This document shows positions 46,401-57,116 of a stretch of DNA of 64,000 nt, piece by piece. The notes below the pieces were generated by a model. It made no database searches. It saw only the letters and a program-made list of their open reading frames with translations, and was not told the DNA's origin. The DNA lies in NCBI GenBank assembly GCA_020698575.1, contig CM036245.1:15113479-15177478 (forward strand). Direction: 5' to 3'. The translations under genes and the position numbers were made by a program. The first letter of the stretch is position 1, and each line of letters opens with the position of its first letter. The DNA is from Bostrychus sinensis (lineage: Eukaryota; Chordata; Actinopteri; Gobiiformes; Eleotridae).

Positions 46401-48020
46401 CATGATGATGGTGACTCACAGTTTTTCGCGAGTCTGTCTGCAGTTCAGATAGAAATAGAAATAACTTCTGAAAGAGTGACATACTGTAGTAGGGTCGTGA
46501 TGATTAAGGTAAAACTGCATCTCTTGTAAGGGACATTATATGGTGTGTTATCTAATAGAGACTTGTGGATGTTTCCTTGAAGGTAATCAGTTCCACACCA
46601 TTTGCATGAGCGCTAAATATTCTGAGGGCTTTTCTTGTAACTCTGGCAACTTACAGAGAAGTAAACAAGGATTATTTCTGTAAGCTTTCATGAAAACCTG
46701 AGACACCTTTCTTATCTGAATCCTTAGGCTCATGTGTTTACACTGCTGTGTTTTTGGTAAAGTAGGACACAGTTCTTGTTAAGATATGTTCAGCCCACAA
46801 CCATGCCAAAGAATGAAACAGTCCCTGCCTACACTGTTTTTCTGATGAATGTAATTACATGTCTTGCTCCAAAGGCCTCAGGGTCAGTGCTGAGGAGACA
46901 GCGTGGTGCATTTTGTTTATTGCAGTTTACTTTCAAACTGTGAATGCTTTTAGCTGATTGGATAAGATACACTCCCCAGTACAGGCCTGTGTGAGCATAC
47001 AGATTAGACCTGGACTAATGTAAGCTGCTCACATCTTGAGGTGCAAGGAAATAGATCCCTCACTAATTTGTTGTTTTAATGAAAAAATCACCATAAATCA
47101 TGAGGCTACAGTGTAATATTTAGTAGAAATCACGTCATCTTGTCATTATACCATAGGCTATTGTGTTTTTTTTTTCCCCAGTTCCATTCAACCATTTTAA
47201 TAGCACCAATAACTAGCCTTTTCTCCATGTAGTGCTTTGGTTGTGTCATGCAGGTTTCCATTTTTTAATCTCAATTAGGATCCAGGTAATAGGTTCATGA
47301 CCTCATCTTCACAGCCACACAGGCATGTCTGCAGGTTATTATCTCTGACTCTAGCATTAGAATGGATTATAAGTAAAAGAGGAGAAGATAGTGTGATGTG
47401 TGGGATTTTTCTTTTTAGATCAAAGTGCAGCCACTTAACTTTATCTCATACTGAAGATTTGAATTGATCTGAGCTCCCTATTAACGTTTGTGTCATACTT
47501 TTGGTGGTCTGATAGTAAAACCATAACATTTCACCTAGTATCTGTTCTCGGCTTTTTCCTGTTTAAGATTGTCATTTATGTTTAGCTGAATGAACAGTGG
47601 CAGCAGCAGGACAGAGGTCACTAAGACACAGATAAAGGTGTCATGATTAAACTCCAACATCTTTGATCTAATAGATTATACTGTAAGCCTTCATCTCTCT
47701 GGAGGACTGAAATGTTTGTTCAACACTCAATGGACCAAAGTCATTCTGGTGTACCTCTGTTTCTGGGTTAGGAGGGGCCTATAGGGATGCCCGCACATTA
47801 CATACTTTGAAGAGACAAAAGGAAAGTGCACAGATGAAATGAAAGCTGTAAGTCTGTGGAAATTCTCTGATCCAGGTTGTCACAATCAAAGACTGTTCAG
47901 GCAGAAGTTCAAGCAGAATTAGAAAACAAAGTATACACACGCACACTTCAAACCAACTGCTTTGTACAGTGAGACTTTGAAGCATGTTTCAATGGTAACA
48001 CGTCTGTATCTGGTTTAGAC
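43471..48020. other. Unique AT-rich DNA, 4.5 kb
   Basis: It contains (TTTA)n at 44301-44320 and a T run near 47165. Frames up to 101 codons (45068-45373 minus) show no domain. No repeat family was recognised. Confidence 0.55.
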
Positions 48021-48337
48021 TAAAGGCTGGTTTATACTTCTGCGTCTGATGGCATACTAACGCTGCGGTCTGGACGCTGCGGTCTGGATGCCGCTGTCTG
48101 GACGCCGCTGTTGTTGCTGCCATTGTCTGCCTTGTAAACCTTTTGAACTTCTGTGTCACACCTCTCACATCCTCAACCAATCACAGTGCTTGTGGTCTGT
48201 GTTGCTCGGCACATAGTAACATTTTTGGGGAGATGCTACAGGGCTATGATGTATAGGTTTTGAGAGGGTTCGGGGCACTGCAAAGATGTCTGAGGGGATT
48301 CACTATTGATTTAACACAGAAGTATAAATCAGTCTAA
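48021..48337. mobile_element. Harbinger-type MITE with TAA duplication
   Basis: The element at 48024-48334 lies between TAA (48021-48023) and TAA (48335-48337), the 3-bp target duplication of PIF/Harbinger transposons. The left end GGCTGGTTTATACTTCTGCG and the reverse complement of the right end GACTGATTTATACTTCTGTG agree at most positions. It holds no transposase. The interior has a GC-rich tandem array of about 15-bp units (CGCTGCGGTCTGGA type) at 48060-48112, and CAACCAATCACAG at 48174-48186. Confidence 0.8.
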
Positions 48338-49103
48338 ATTTTGTTTTTGGTGGTTCCTCAGTGTCTTTGCTGATCACTAAGAGATAAGACTACACTGTAG
48401 ATCACACAAATTCTTTGTCATAAAACACTTTCTCATTGGTGTTGTATTTCTCTGACAATATTTTATTTTACCTTTATCTTGCGTATCGGATTAAAGGTTG
48501 TGGTTTGTTCAATGTTGCCTTTCAAAATGCTAAGTCTCTAATAGGCTATGATGTTCATGATGTCAATTAGTTTTTATTTTTTTTATATTTTCCACAGCTA
48601 CCTAATTACCAACTTACAGCTGCTGGACACACAACAATTTTACATTTAGCAAACCATTTAGCAGTTTCAGAAAAGTCTTTGAAAATAATTACCATTAATA
48701 ATTATTCTTAGACAACAAATGTTTTAGCTCAAAGCAAAGAACCATAATAAGACACAAGTAATTTATCACTGGGACACAGTGGCCTCAATTATATTTTCTA
48801 ACAAGGGCAGTGACTCCTAGGATTTTCACAATGTTATCTTATTGGCAGCATTTGAATAGGTCAATGACAAAGCCTTGATTTTGATCAAACCGCTCAGAGC
48901 CATCAGGAAATTAAGACTTGGTTTTAATGTTTTTTTTTTGTTTTGTTTTTTTTGTAATGAGGTTAAAATCCATGCTTGTTGAATGATGTTATCTGATTTG
49001 AGGAACATCTTCTCTGTCGAAACAGCTAGCATAGAAAAAACAAGATTATTACCAAAGACATTACAAATTACTTTCACAGTATGCATCCTAGTCATAATGA
49101 ATA
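48338..49103. other. Unique AT-rich DNA
   Basis: No gene or repeat was recognised. T runs lie near 48572-48582 and 48930-48952. Confidence 0.45.
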
Positions 49104-49231
49104 GGAGAGAGAGAGAGAGAGAGAGAGTGAGAGAGTGAGAGAGAGAGAGAGTGAGAGAGAGAGTGAGAGAGAGAGAGAGAGTGAGAGAGAGAGAGAGTGA
49201 GAGAGTGAGAGAGAGTGAGAGAGTGAGAGTG
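49104..49231. repeat. (GA)n tract with GAGAGTGA interruptions
   Basis: About 128 bp of almost pure purine: GA repeat broken by regularly spaced T residues (GAGAGTGA). Homopurine runs of this kind can form triplex (H-DNA) and mutate by slippage. Confidence 0.95.
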
Positions 49232-51600
49232 CATCAGTACCTACATCCTTTCAAACAATGTGAAATTCAAGTCTTGTGCCACTGATTTTAAATGAACCAC
49301 ATTACAGTATGTCCCAGGACAGTCACTGCAGGCAAATGGTTGTCCTGAGACCTGCTTGCTCAAGTAGTCCATGGACATATTATTTTCTAAAAACCTGTGT
49401 AATAATCATGCCCTAAATCTATCTATTATACAGTCTTTCTCTATCTAGGCTAGTTGATTTTATTCAAATCCCCAGTTTATTTGTATTCCACTTCTTTTCT
49501 CTGTCTTTTCATGTGATAAAAGTGCAAAAAAACCTTGAGTGTGCTCCACTGTGCAGGCAAAAAACACATTTTTCATCAGTGAGTGTGCTGCAGTAATGTT
49601 GGTCACAGGCCATTTCCCTCTAGAATAGAGAAAACCAACTGAGACACATGGGATTAACTCTGTACTGTAGACCTCTTTCCAGAGCTCCCAGTCCTACTAC
49701 TGTATTATTTTAACCCTGTAATGTAACCATGCAATATCTACACTGATGAAAACACAACACATGGGTAAACAACCAGGATGCGGCTGTACTTGTGAGCATC
49801 TGTGCACCAGGGAGGTCCAGACCAGTGAAGTGAGGAGAATATCCACTCAGCTGTTACTTAAATGACTTGGAGCCCAGTGGTGCCAACCTTGGCATTGCTG
49901 GACAAGTTCAGGGTAATGAAACTCTCAGTAAGCCCTGTCATTACCTGCTGTGGTTCAGCTCCTGGAGAAACTAAAGACAGGCAGCAGAAGCTCTAAATGT
50001 TCCCACTTAGATAAAAGATATTGGCAGGGACATGAAGTCAGTGCTTAAATTTTCTTTTGTTTGTTTTGTGGTTAAAGCAGCTGTCCTCTTGATATTTATA
50101 TAGAGAACATTTTACATGACCCATGAGAACGTGGATGGGTCTTCAGAGTGGATAGTACTTATGTGGTCTCCTGCCTGCTGTAGTCTTTTAATCTTAGAAG
50201 CTAAAACCTTTTAAAATTACAAGATCCTCTTTGGGTTTACCATTGTACTTTCTCATTGGGCAATAGCGTTGTGCTGGGGTCGGTGTTGAAACGTTGCATT
50301 TTCTTGTAGTGCTCTATGTTTAAACATTTAATGATGTAAGGACGTCGACTAGGGGATTTTAATGCATTATGTATGAATGGCTGTAGTCAGCACTTGTGGT
50401 TGTACAGTCACAGTGGGAAAGTGAGCGGGGATGTTGATATCAGAGTAATACAGGAATTGTGACAAAACTCTTGCAAGAATAGCCCATACACAAAACAATT
50501 ACTCTAAAAGGGGAGTGTAGGACTTGAACCTTTTGCCAGTAAGATTTACTAATTTTAAAGGCACACTCCCTGCAAGGTATTTGTGTTTAGATGTATTACA
50601 TCATATGAAGTGCATTTGTTTCTCTGCTTGTGTTGTGACCATTTGTGTTGCATACTTTATTTGTAGCACATTTTTGAAACTGATGGATTTGTGTCTATTT
50701 GCATGCATTTTCTAATTTGCAATGCAGTAACCCTGCCGTTACCATATATTGTAAGAGTTTTTCAGCAACAACCAAAAGCAATGGCAATCTTTAAGTTTTG
50801 TCTGATTGGAATTATTGTAATAGAAACATGTCATTATCATATCAAAAGAATAGACCTTTTAAAATTATTAAAAAGACAATTTTAACTTCAGGAGTTTATA
50901 AATCATACAACAATTGTAAATTGTGTCCATGTTTAAAATTTAATTTCATTATTTAAATCCAAGTATAACAATTTACCATTTAAATTGAATATCATGAATG
51001 AAAAGGAGCAGAAAGAAGTATAAACTTATAGTACATTATAGTATGGTATAGTATAGTATAGTACATTGGAATGCTTTGATTGAATTTGTTTTCAGAAGTA
51101 AAATAAAAAGCTCAGTTATAAATATTCTACTGTGTTTTTATGACCATTTCAAAGAATGTAGGTCACAACATCAGTGGCAAAACAATTATTCTCCTCCCAC
51201 TCTAAGTTCAGTAATAACACAGCATTTTGTGCAAAAGACAAGAAGCTTATTTACATATTTTTTCCCCAAAGCTCTCCCATGACAATGGGGCTTTGTCCCA
51301 GAATATTGCCACAGTAACTCAGCAGATAGCTTTGTCATCTGCAGCAGGATTATGTGGCTAAATATTCTTAAATATTCTCTCTATGGGTACTACTTATAAA
51401 TCCAATTAGTGCTTATTACTTGCCTCTTCAAATAAGTGTCCTTATGAGAATGAGCTTATGTGATTAACATGCTGGGGCTCAGCTGGCCTTTGTGTTTTTG
51501 ACTCATAAATCTGTCTTCTCTGTAGAACAGCTTCAGTGGCACTGCTGAACTACTGAGGAAGTCTTTATATCAAAACTAAAAAGCACTGACATCAACAAGT
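49232..51600. other. Unique AT-rich DNA
   Basis: It contains a GTATA-type short tandem array (51027-51066). The frames at 50524-50715 and 50691-50885 have no domains. No repeat family was recognised. Confidence 0.5.
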
Positions 51601-52578
51601 TATAAAACCTTAACCTAGTTAATCAGGGTTGAAAACAATGCCAGAATAAATCATGTTGTACCATATGCGTGCAGATGTGCTAAAGGTGCTAGCAGGGGAG
51701 GTCACATTGTATGGACCTGCTTTGTTTCCCAGCTGTGATTAAAAATGCTCAGAATAAAAAGCAATGTTCATTTTAGAAATAAAAACAAATGGAAACCGTC
51801 TTTCTCATACAAAAACAAAAAACATACAAAAAAACAATTCAAACTCAGTGTTTTGCCAATTAGCTGTATTTCTGGAGAAAGTTTTTCCATTGTTGAGAAC
51901 CAGCTTATGTTGTTCCACTGTCAGACACAGCCACAGTGATCTAATTCTTGTGTCCATTCAATTCATTTTCCTGTAGAGAGCTGCTCTGTTCAACACCACT
52001 GAACTGGACTGGGGCATAGCAACACATTACCTCATATTTTAAATCTATGGGCACAGCAAAAAAAGGAAAAACACCTTTAGCTTAACGTTAGGTAACCTAG
52101 AATTTTGTTTTAATTGTTCTTTTTTATGTATTTTTACTACCTTGCCCTGTGCTTCAACCTGCCTGCCTACTCAAGGACTTATGTATTAAAAATGTATTAC
52201 TTCAAGACAGTTAAGACAAAATGCAATTGTTTCCTTTGAATCAATTTACCTGCCCATTAAAACTGTAATAAAAAATTCTTAAGGCCATTAGGCACTGGAC
52301 TTAATGAATGCAGCACACACCACATGCACAGGCCTGACATCATACCCTCTCACTCGGGCTTCATCTGTGGGAATACTAAACCAAAATTAGCATAATGAAT
52401 TAATATAAACACATCAGTATCCGGCCCGAACAGGCTCAGAGCACCACAGCTCCAACCCTCTCTTTCTGTCTTTAATGTGTCCCCTGCCAGCAGCTTTAAC
52501 ACATCTGCACACATATAGCACAACGTGATTTATTCTGGCATTGTTTTCAACCCTGATTAACTAGGTTAAGGTTTTATA
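51601..52578. mobile_element. 978-bp element bounded by 99-bp inverted repeats
   Basis: 51601-51699 and the reverse complement of 52480-52578 align without gaps over 99 nt with 7 differences, and the outermost 53 nt are identical (beginning TATAAAACCTTAACCTAGTT). The 780-bp interior is AT-rich with no transposase-like frame (largest 70 codons). It could be a foldback or long-TIR DNA transposon derivative, or a local inverted duplication. A target-site duplication is not evident unless it is TA or TATA, hidden in the TATA at each tip. Confidence 0.85.
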
Positions 52579-52740
52579 TGTGCATTGTTTGCATTTTAGC
52601 ATTTTACTCAGAACTTGCAGATATTTTACTGCCCAAAACCTTTGAGCCAAAAACTCTCTTTTGGGAAATCTGGTTTAATATGGATTTATCTCCATTGCTA
52701 GAAATTTTAAACTGTATATAGGTCGCAGTGCTAGGACAAT

Positions 52741-52800
52741 ATGCTGGTAACACTTTATTTTACAGTACACTTAATACAGTGTAACTACAATGTAACTACT
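52741..52800 (+). repeat. Possible teleost repeat terminus
   Basis: CTGGTAACACTTTATTTTAC followed by AGTACACTTAATACAGTGTA resembles a terminal motif of an abundant teleost transposon family. It directly precedes the MITE at 52909. Evidence is limited to this one motif. Confidence 0.3.
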
Positions 52801-52908
52801 AGTGAAGTAGTCATACTGTTCATGCAGAAGGGATATGCACTGTGGCGAAAAAGTTTAACAATTATTTTTTATTACATTAGAACTGTACACAAAACGTACT
52901 TATGTAAG

Positions 52909-53271
52909 TACACTGTCAAAAATGTTGCAAAAACTCAAGGCAACAGGATCCCGCTAAATTTTTGAGTTCTGGGGCCAAGTCAAAATCTTAATTTTTCAAC
53001 AACAAATGTTTTTTTTTTTTTTTGTTTACATAATTTGATGTTCATATGTCCTTAAAACATGTGAAATGTTAACTTGTTAAAAACTTTAAATTTTAAAAAT
53101 TGAGAGTTTTTAGACATGAACATCAAATTAGGAGAACAAAAAATATTTGTTGTTGAAAACTTGACATTTTGAGTTGACCCCAAAACTTAAAAATCTTGAG
53201 GGGTCCTGTTGCCTTGAGTTGTCTGAGCGTTTTTTTTTTTTTTTTGTACAATTTTGTACAATGTCAGTGTA
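52909..53271. mobile_element. Palindromic MITE, full copy
   Basis: Almost the whole 363 bp is one imperfect palindrome. The left arm (TACACTGTCA ... AACTCAAGGCAACAGGATCC ... TTTTGAGTTCTGGGGCCA ... CAACAACAAATGTTTTTT) is mirrored by the right arm, which ends ATGTCAGTGTA. If the element proper is CACTG...CAGTG it has a TA duplication, as for Tc1/mariner-type insertions; the class is unproven. It is non-coding. A half copy lies at 9527-9710, so the family is multicopy. T runs at 53009-53023 and 53230-53245 break the symmetry. Confidence 0.8.
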
Positions 53272-54660
53272 CAATATAGTTGCATACTATTATGAAGCAG
53301 GTGGAAAAACAATCCCATATTTCATGACTGGAATATCCTCCAGAGCTCTGTCCAATGAAACCAAAACAGTTGGCCAAACCAACCCCCATTGTGCTCCAGA
53401 TTGAAACTCGAAGCACACCTACAACATTTAAATCTTTCCTATCAGGTTGGGGTTTGTAATAAGAAGACTACAGACAGTGGGGACAATTATTTCAATCGTT
53501 TACTTGTCAATAGTTGTTGTGCCTGCTCTGAACATACAGTAATCTGCCCTCTGTCTTCTCTGTGGCTTAAAAACAAGCATAGTTCATTCTTTATAATGAT
53601 GATTAATTTGCCATTCATTAATTTTATCTGTTTTCCACATAACAAAGAAGTAGCAGCTGAATGTTTGTAAATGAATGTTTGTAATTTTGTAAACAGAAGA
53701 TCCCTGCAAATATTTTCTATCCACTAAGCAAGCTTTATGGATGAGGGATCTTTTTTGTTTATTCTTGTTCCTTTTGTCTATACTGGGCACTTTCAAAGTT
53801 ATGCAAAAAGCTGTATGTAGTGGGAAGCAATGAATCTGAATGTTATACTCGACAAACAGATGGAGACAGTGATGCATCTCTCCGTAGTAAGAGTGGATAT
53901 TAAGAGGAAACGCGAGGCAAGGCAAGAGTGAAATTAATCAGCTTGTCCACTTTTAAATCAGAGGTAATTTTTATTTTGGAAACTAGACAATGGCATTATA
54001 CCGCAGTAATTCATCATGTGGAGAATTATTTTTGTTGCCCAAACTTCCAGCCGTTTCACTAATAACATTCACAGTGAGGAATCAGGTCTTTCCGCTGATT
54101 ATTCAGACTGGCCTTTACCTTCTGCTAAATCCTTGTTGGACTAAGCTGTTGTCATGACTGTATTGTGATGCTGTGTGTGTGTTTGTGTTATTGTGTGTCT
54201 TATTTTAAAGAGGGTCGACTAAGAGATCTGTAGAAGTGCTGCACTGGCACAGTATGAAGTCAGCTCTTTTTTATTTAGTGCTGTGACATCACCTACTGTA
54301 TACATTATATACATTATTATCTGTGCATTTCTCTGATGGATTCTCATTAGTTTTTACCGCTCTACAGGAGTCACGATGCGAGTCTGTGCACTCATGCTAA
54401 ACTCACTGTGCTCTGATAAGTATTTTGTATGTCGAAGAGAATGTAACATTGTTTGGCAAATGGACTTTCTCTTATTTTAACAGATAATAAGGCAGCCCTG
54501 ATCACAAGCCATGCAGAAAAAAATCAAATCACTGTCATACTACTGAGAAAATGAATGTTCCTAATAACTCCTAAATCTAAAACTGCCCATGTAGATGGTG
54601 ACTGCTGGACCATGTCACGAATAGCACTCTTTGTATTTGCAAACACTGTACACTGGAGTG
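53272..54660. other. Unique AT-rich DNA
   Basis: A 113-codon minus-strand frame (53584-53925) and shorter plus-strand frames have no domains. No repeat was recognised. Confidence 0.45.
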
Positions 54661-54830
54661 AGGGACACAGTGGCAGAGTGGTTAGTGCTCTCGCCTCTCA
54701 GCAAGGAGATCATGGGTTCAATCCTCAGACACACAAACTCTCTGGGTGGAGTCTGGGTTCTCTCCAGGTATTCCAGCCTCCCCCCACCATCCAAAGGTTA
54801 GGTGAATTGGTGACTAAATTGCCCCCCGTA
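54661..54830 (+). mobile_element. tRNA-headed SINE, 5' half (split by a LINE)
   Basis: GACACAGTGGCAGAGTGGTT (A-box region) and CATGGGTTCAATCC (B box) form a tRNA-like head. TCTGGGTGGAGTCTGGGTTC, CACCATCCAAAGGTTAGGTG and AATTGGTGACTAAATTGCCC follow. The SINE stops at CCCCCCGTA, where a Rex1-like LINE begins, and resumes at AATGTGAGAGTCATTGG (56060). Confidence 0.75.
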
Positions 54831-56059
54831 TCGGTTTTCCTAGATGAGGGACTTGTTTCTTGGCTTCTTGATTTCCTCAACCATCGGGTTCAGCAGGTCG
54901 AATGGGCTCTGTGCTCTCAGACAGGATAACCACCAGTATTGGCTCGCCCCGAGGATGCGTCTTGTCGCCACTGCTGTACATCCTGTACACCAACAGCTGT
55001 ACCAGCTCTCATCCCGGCAGGTACTTGGTTAAATTCGCTGATGACACAGCCCTGATCAGTCTGCTCCAGGGGGACGAGCATGAATATGGTCCTGTCTTAA
55101 ATGAGTTAATCTCCTGGTGTGATGAGTCCCATCTCCTCCTGAATACAGCTAAGACAAAGGAGATGGCTACATCATGACTTTAGACGGAAATCTTCTCACT
55201 GTCCCATCATCATCAAAGGAGAACCCATCGACACTGTCTCTGAGCATAAATATCTGGGTGTGGTCCTCGACCACAATTTGAAGTGGGACAAATACACAGA
55301 CCACTTAACAAAAAAAGGCCAACAGAGACTATACTTTCTTAAAAAAACTGGTGTCTTTTAATGTGGACAAACTAATGCTAAAAATGTTTTACAGTGCTTT
55401 TGTGGAGAGTGTGTTGACGTTTTGCATTGTCTGTTGCTTTGGGGCTGCAACCGAGGCACAAAAAAATTCACTCAGCAAAATAGTCCTTACTGCTAGCAAA
55501 ATTCAAGGTATCGCTCCCAACAGTCTGCTGGACATCTACTCAGGTCGATCTAAGAACAAAGCGGAGAAAATTTTATCCGATCCAAATCACCCACTTTTTA
55601 ATGTATTTGAGCTGTGCCCATCAGGGCGGAGGTATCTATATCCAGCCATCAGCAAAAATAGAACCAGACAATCATTTGTCCCACAGGTAATTAGTTTACT
55701 GAATACATTTTCAAGTTTAAATTCTTAAAATTAAATTATTATCTCTGTGTTCAGCTGGTCCGCACAGGACAAATCTAATTTATATTAAATTTTAGAGGTT
55801 TTAGGATAAATGTATATATATTAGAAATGTTTTTCTATTAAGCCGAGTCTTGTATGAAATGTACGGCAGGGGATCCTTGACGTTGCCTTTAGTAACTGCA
55901 TGGCCTGGTCAGAGCCTGTTTATGAATTGATATATGTTGCATTTATTGTATGTTGTGTGCATGTGGGTGTTTCTGTTTTTGTTTTTATGTGTTGCATGTT
56001 TCAGCTCACTGCAGAACAATTTCCCGACGGGGACAATAAACTACCTACCTACCTACCTG
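54831..56059 (+). mobile_element. 5'-truncated Rex1/CR1-like LINE
   Basis: Plus-strand frames, joined across three frameshifts, give in order SWLLDFLNHRVQQV, MGSVLSDRITTSIGSP, RGCVLSPLLYILYTNSC and the catalytic VKFADDTALISLLQGD (FADD intact, near 55033). They continue with ISWCDESHLLLNTAKTKEM, EHKYLGVVLDHNLKWDKYT, FYSAFVESVLTFCIVCCFGA, FELCPSGRRYLYPAISKNRT and FVPQVISLLN. This is the C-terminal half of a reverse transcriptase of the Rex1/Babar type within the CR1 group. The 3' end CAATTTCCCGACGGGGACAA followed by TAAACTACCTACCTACC is the typical short tandem tail of such elements. Frameshifts near 54900, 55170 and 55350 inactivate it. Confidence 0.85.
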
Positions 56060-56194
56060 AATGTGAGAGTCATTGGTTGTCTTCCATTGACTGGCTGGCC
56101 CCTGTCCAGAGTGTATCCTGCCTAAAGCCCAACGTTAATGCGACAGACTTCATTACCCCTAAAGGGAATAGGTGGAAGAAGTTAAATGAATGAA
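56060..56194 (+). mobile_element. tRNA-headed SINE, 3' half (split by a LINE)
   Basis: AATGTGAGAGTCATTGGTTG, CTGGCCCCTGTCCAGAGTGT, ATCCTGCCTAAAGCCCAA and GAAGAAGTTAAATGAATGAA continue the SINE interrupted at 54830, ending in the usual GAATGAATG-like tail. Confidence 0.75.
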
Positions 56195-56317
56195 AGAATT
56201 AATGTACACTGAAGTTATTACAGTGTCTTGTCCATTGTAGTGGGAATGAAAACCTAGTTTGGTTATGGTTCATACTTTATTTTTAGCTTTGACTCTAACA
56301 AAAGTTAAAACACCTTT
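56195..56317. other. Short unique spacer between two LINE ends
   Basis: No feature was recognised between the SINE tail and the minus-strand LINE tail. Confidence 0.4.
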
Positions 56318-57116
56318 GTTATTTATTTATTGGTTTATTTTACAGGGACAATGTACATTAATTAACATTTCTGTAAATGCACCAGAGTTAGCCAACCGGC
56401 TATTTTTCATCTGCAGTCCCTGGACAGTTGTTAAAAAGTCATTCTAAAACAAGATACAAGTACATCACATTAGAATAAACATTTCATAAAACTGTAGAGC
56501 CTGTATACATAAAATTCATTGAAAGGACATATAAACAAACAAGATGGCAGTGGAGAGTACAGTCTGGACAGCGCATATCAATGTAGGCATGTCTGATTGT
56601 CTATGAACCAGTTTTTTTTATTCATTTTGAACGTGTTGTATGTGGCCATTTCCCTAATGCTCACAGGGAGTTCACTCATGAGCAGCTCTGACTGAAAATG
56701 ACAGTTGACCAAATGCACTTCTCCTGAATGGAACAATGCAGTCACCTCTTGCCGCACCCCTTTATGCCGATATGAAGCTGTTCTTTTAGTTACAAACTGT
56801 CCAAGTGGAGGAGAAGACAGTCCAGTAGTAATTTTAAACATTAAACACAAATTGGCAAATTTAACCATGTTTTCCCAACTCAAAAGCTTGTATTTCTGTA
56901 AAATTGTACAATGATGGTAACGCAGTGATTTTCTGGCCAGTATCTTTATGGTTTGCTTATACAGAGATTCCATTGGTTTTAAAGTAGAGGAATTTGCAAG
57001 GGACAGGTAGTTAAACAGTATTTTATGTGTGACAATACCATAGCGTGCATGAAGACTTTTGCTGCCTGTTAAATTGGAAACACTGATATTAAAAATTTGC
57101 TTGTTAAAATAAAATC
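56318..57116 (-). mobile_element. 5'-truncated LINE tail, minus strand
   Basis: On the minus strand an open stretch from about 57116 to 56578 reads FNKQIFNISVSNLTG, SKSLHARYGIVTHKILFNYL, SLANSSTLKPMESLYKQTIK, then ILARKSLRYHHCTIL ... YKLLSWENMVKFANLCLMFK ... LSSPPLGQF, and ends with LPVSIREMATYNTFKMNKKNW. This is the C-terminal block after the reverse transcriptase in a group of fish LINEs (aligned with YKQ..K.L.RK..R.HHC...KY..LS.EN...F). A 260-nt 3' UTR ends GTCCCTGTAAAATAAACC followed by AATA repeats, a typical fish LINE 3' tail. The ATG at 56973 is not a natural start. The exact family is not determined. Confidence 0.75.
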
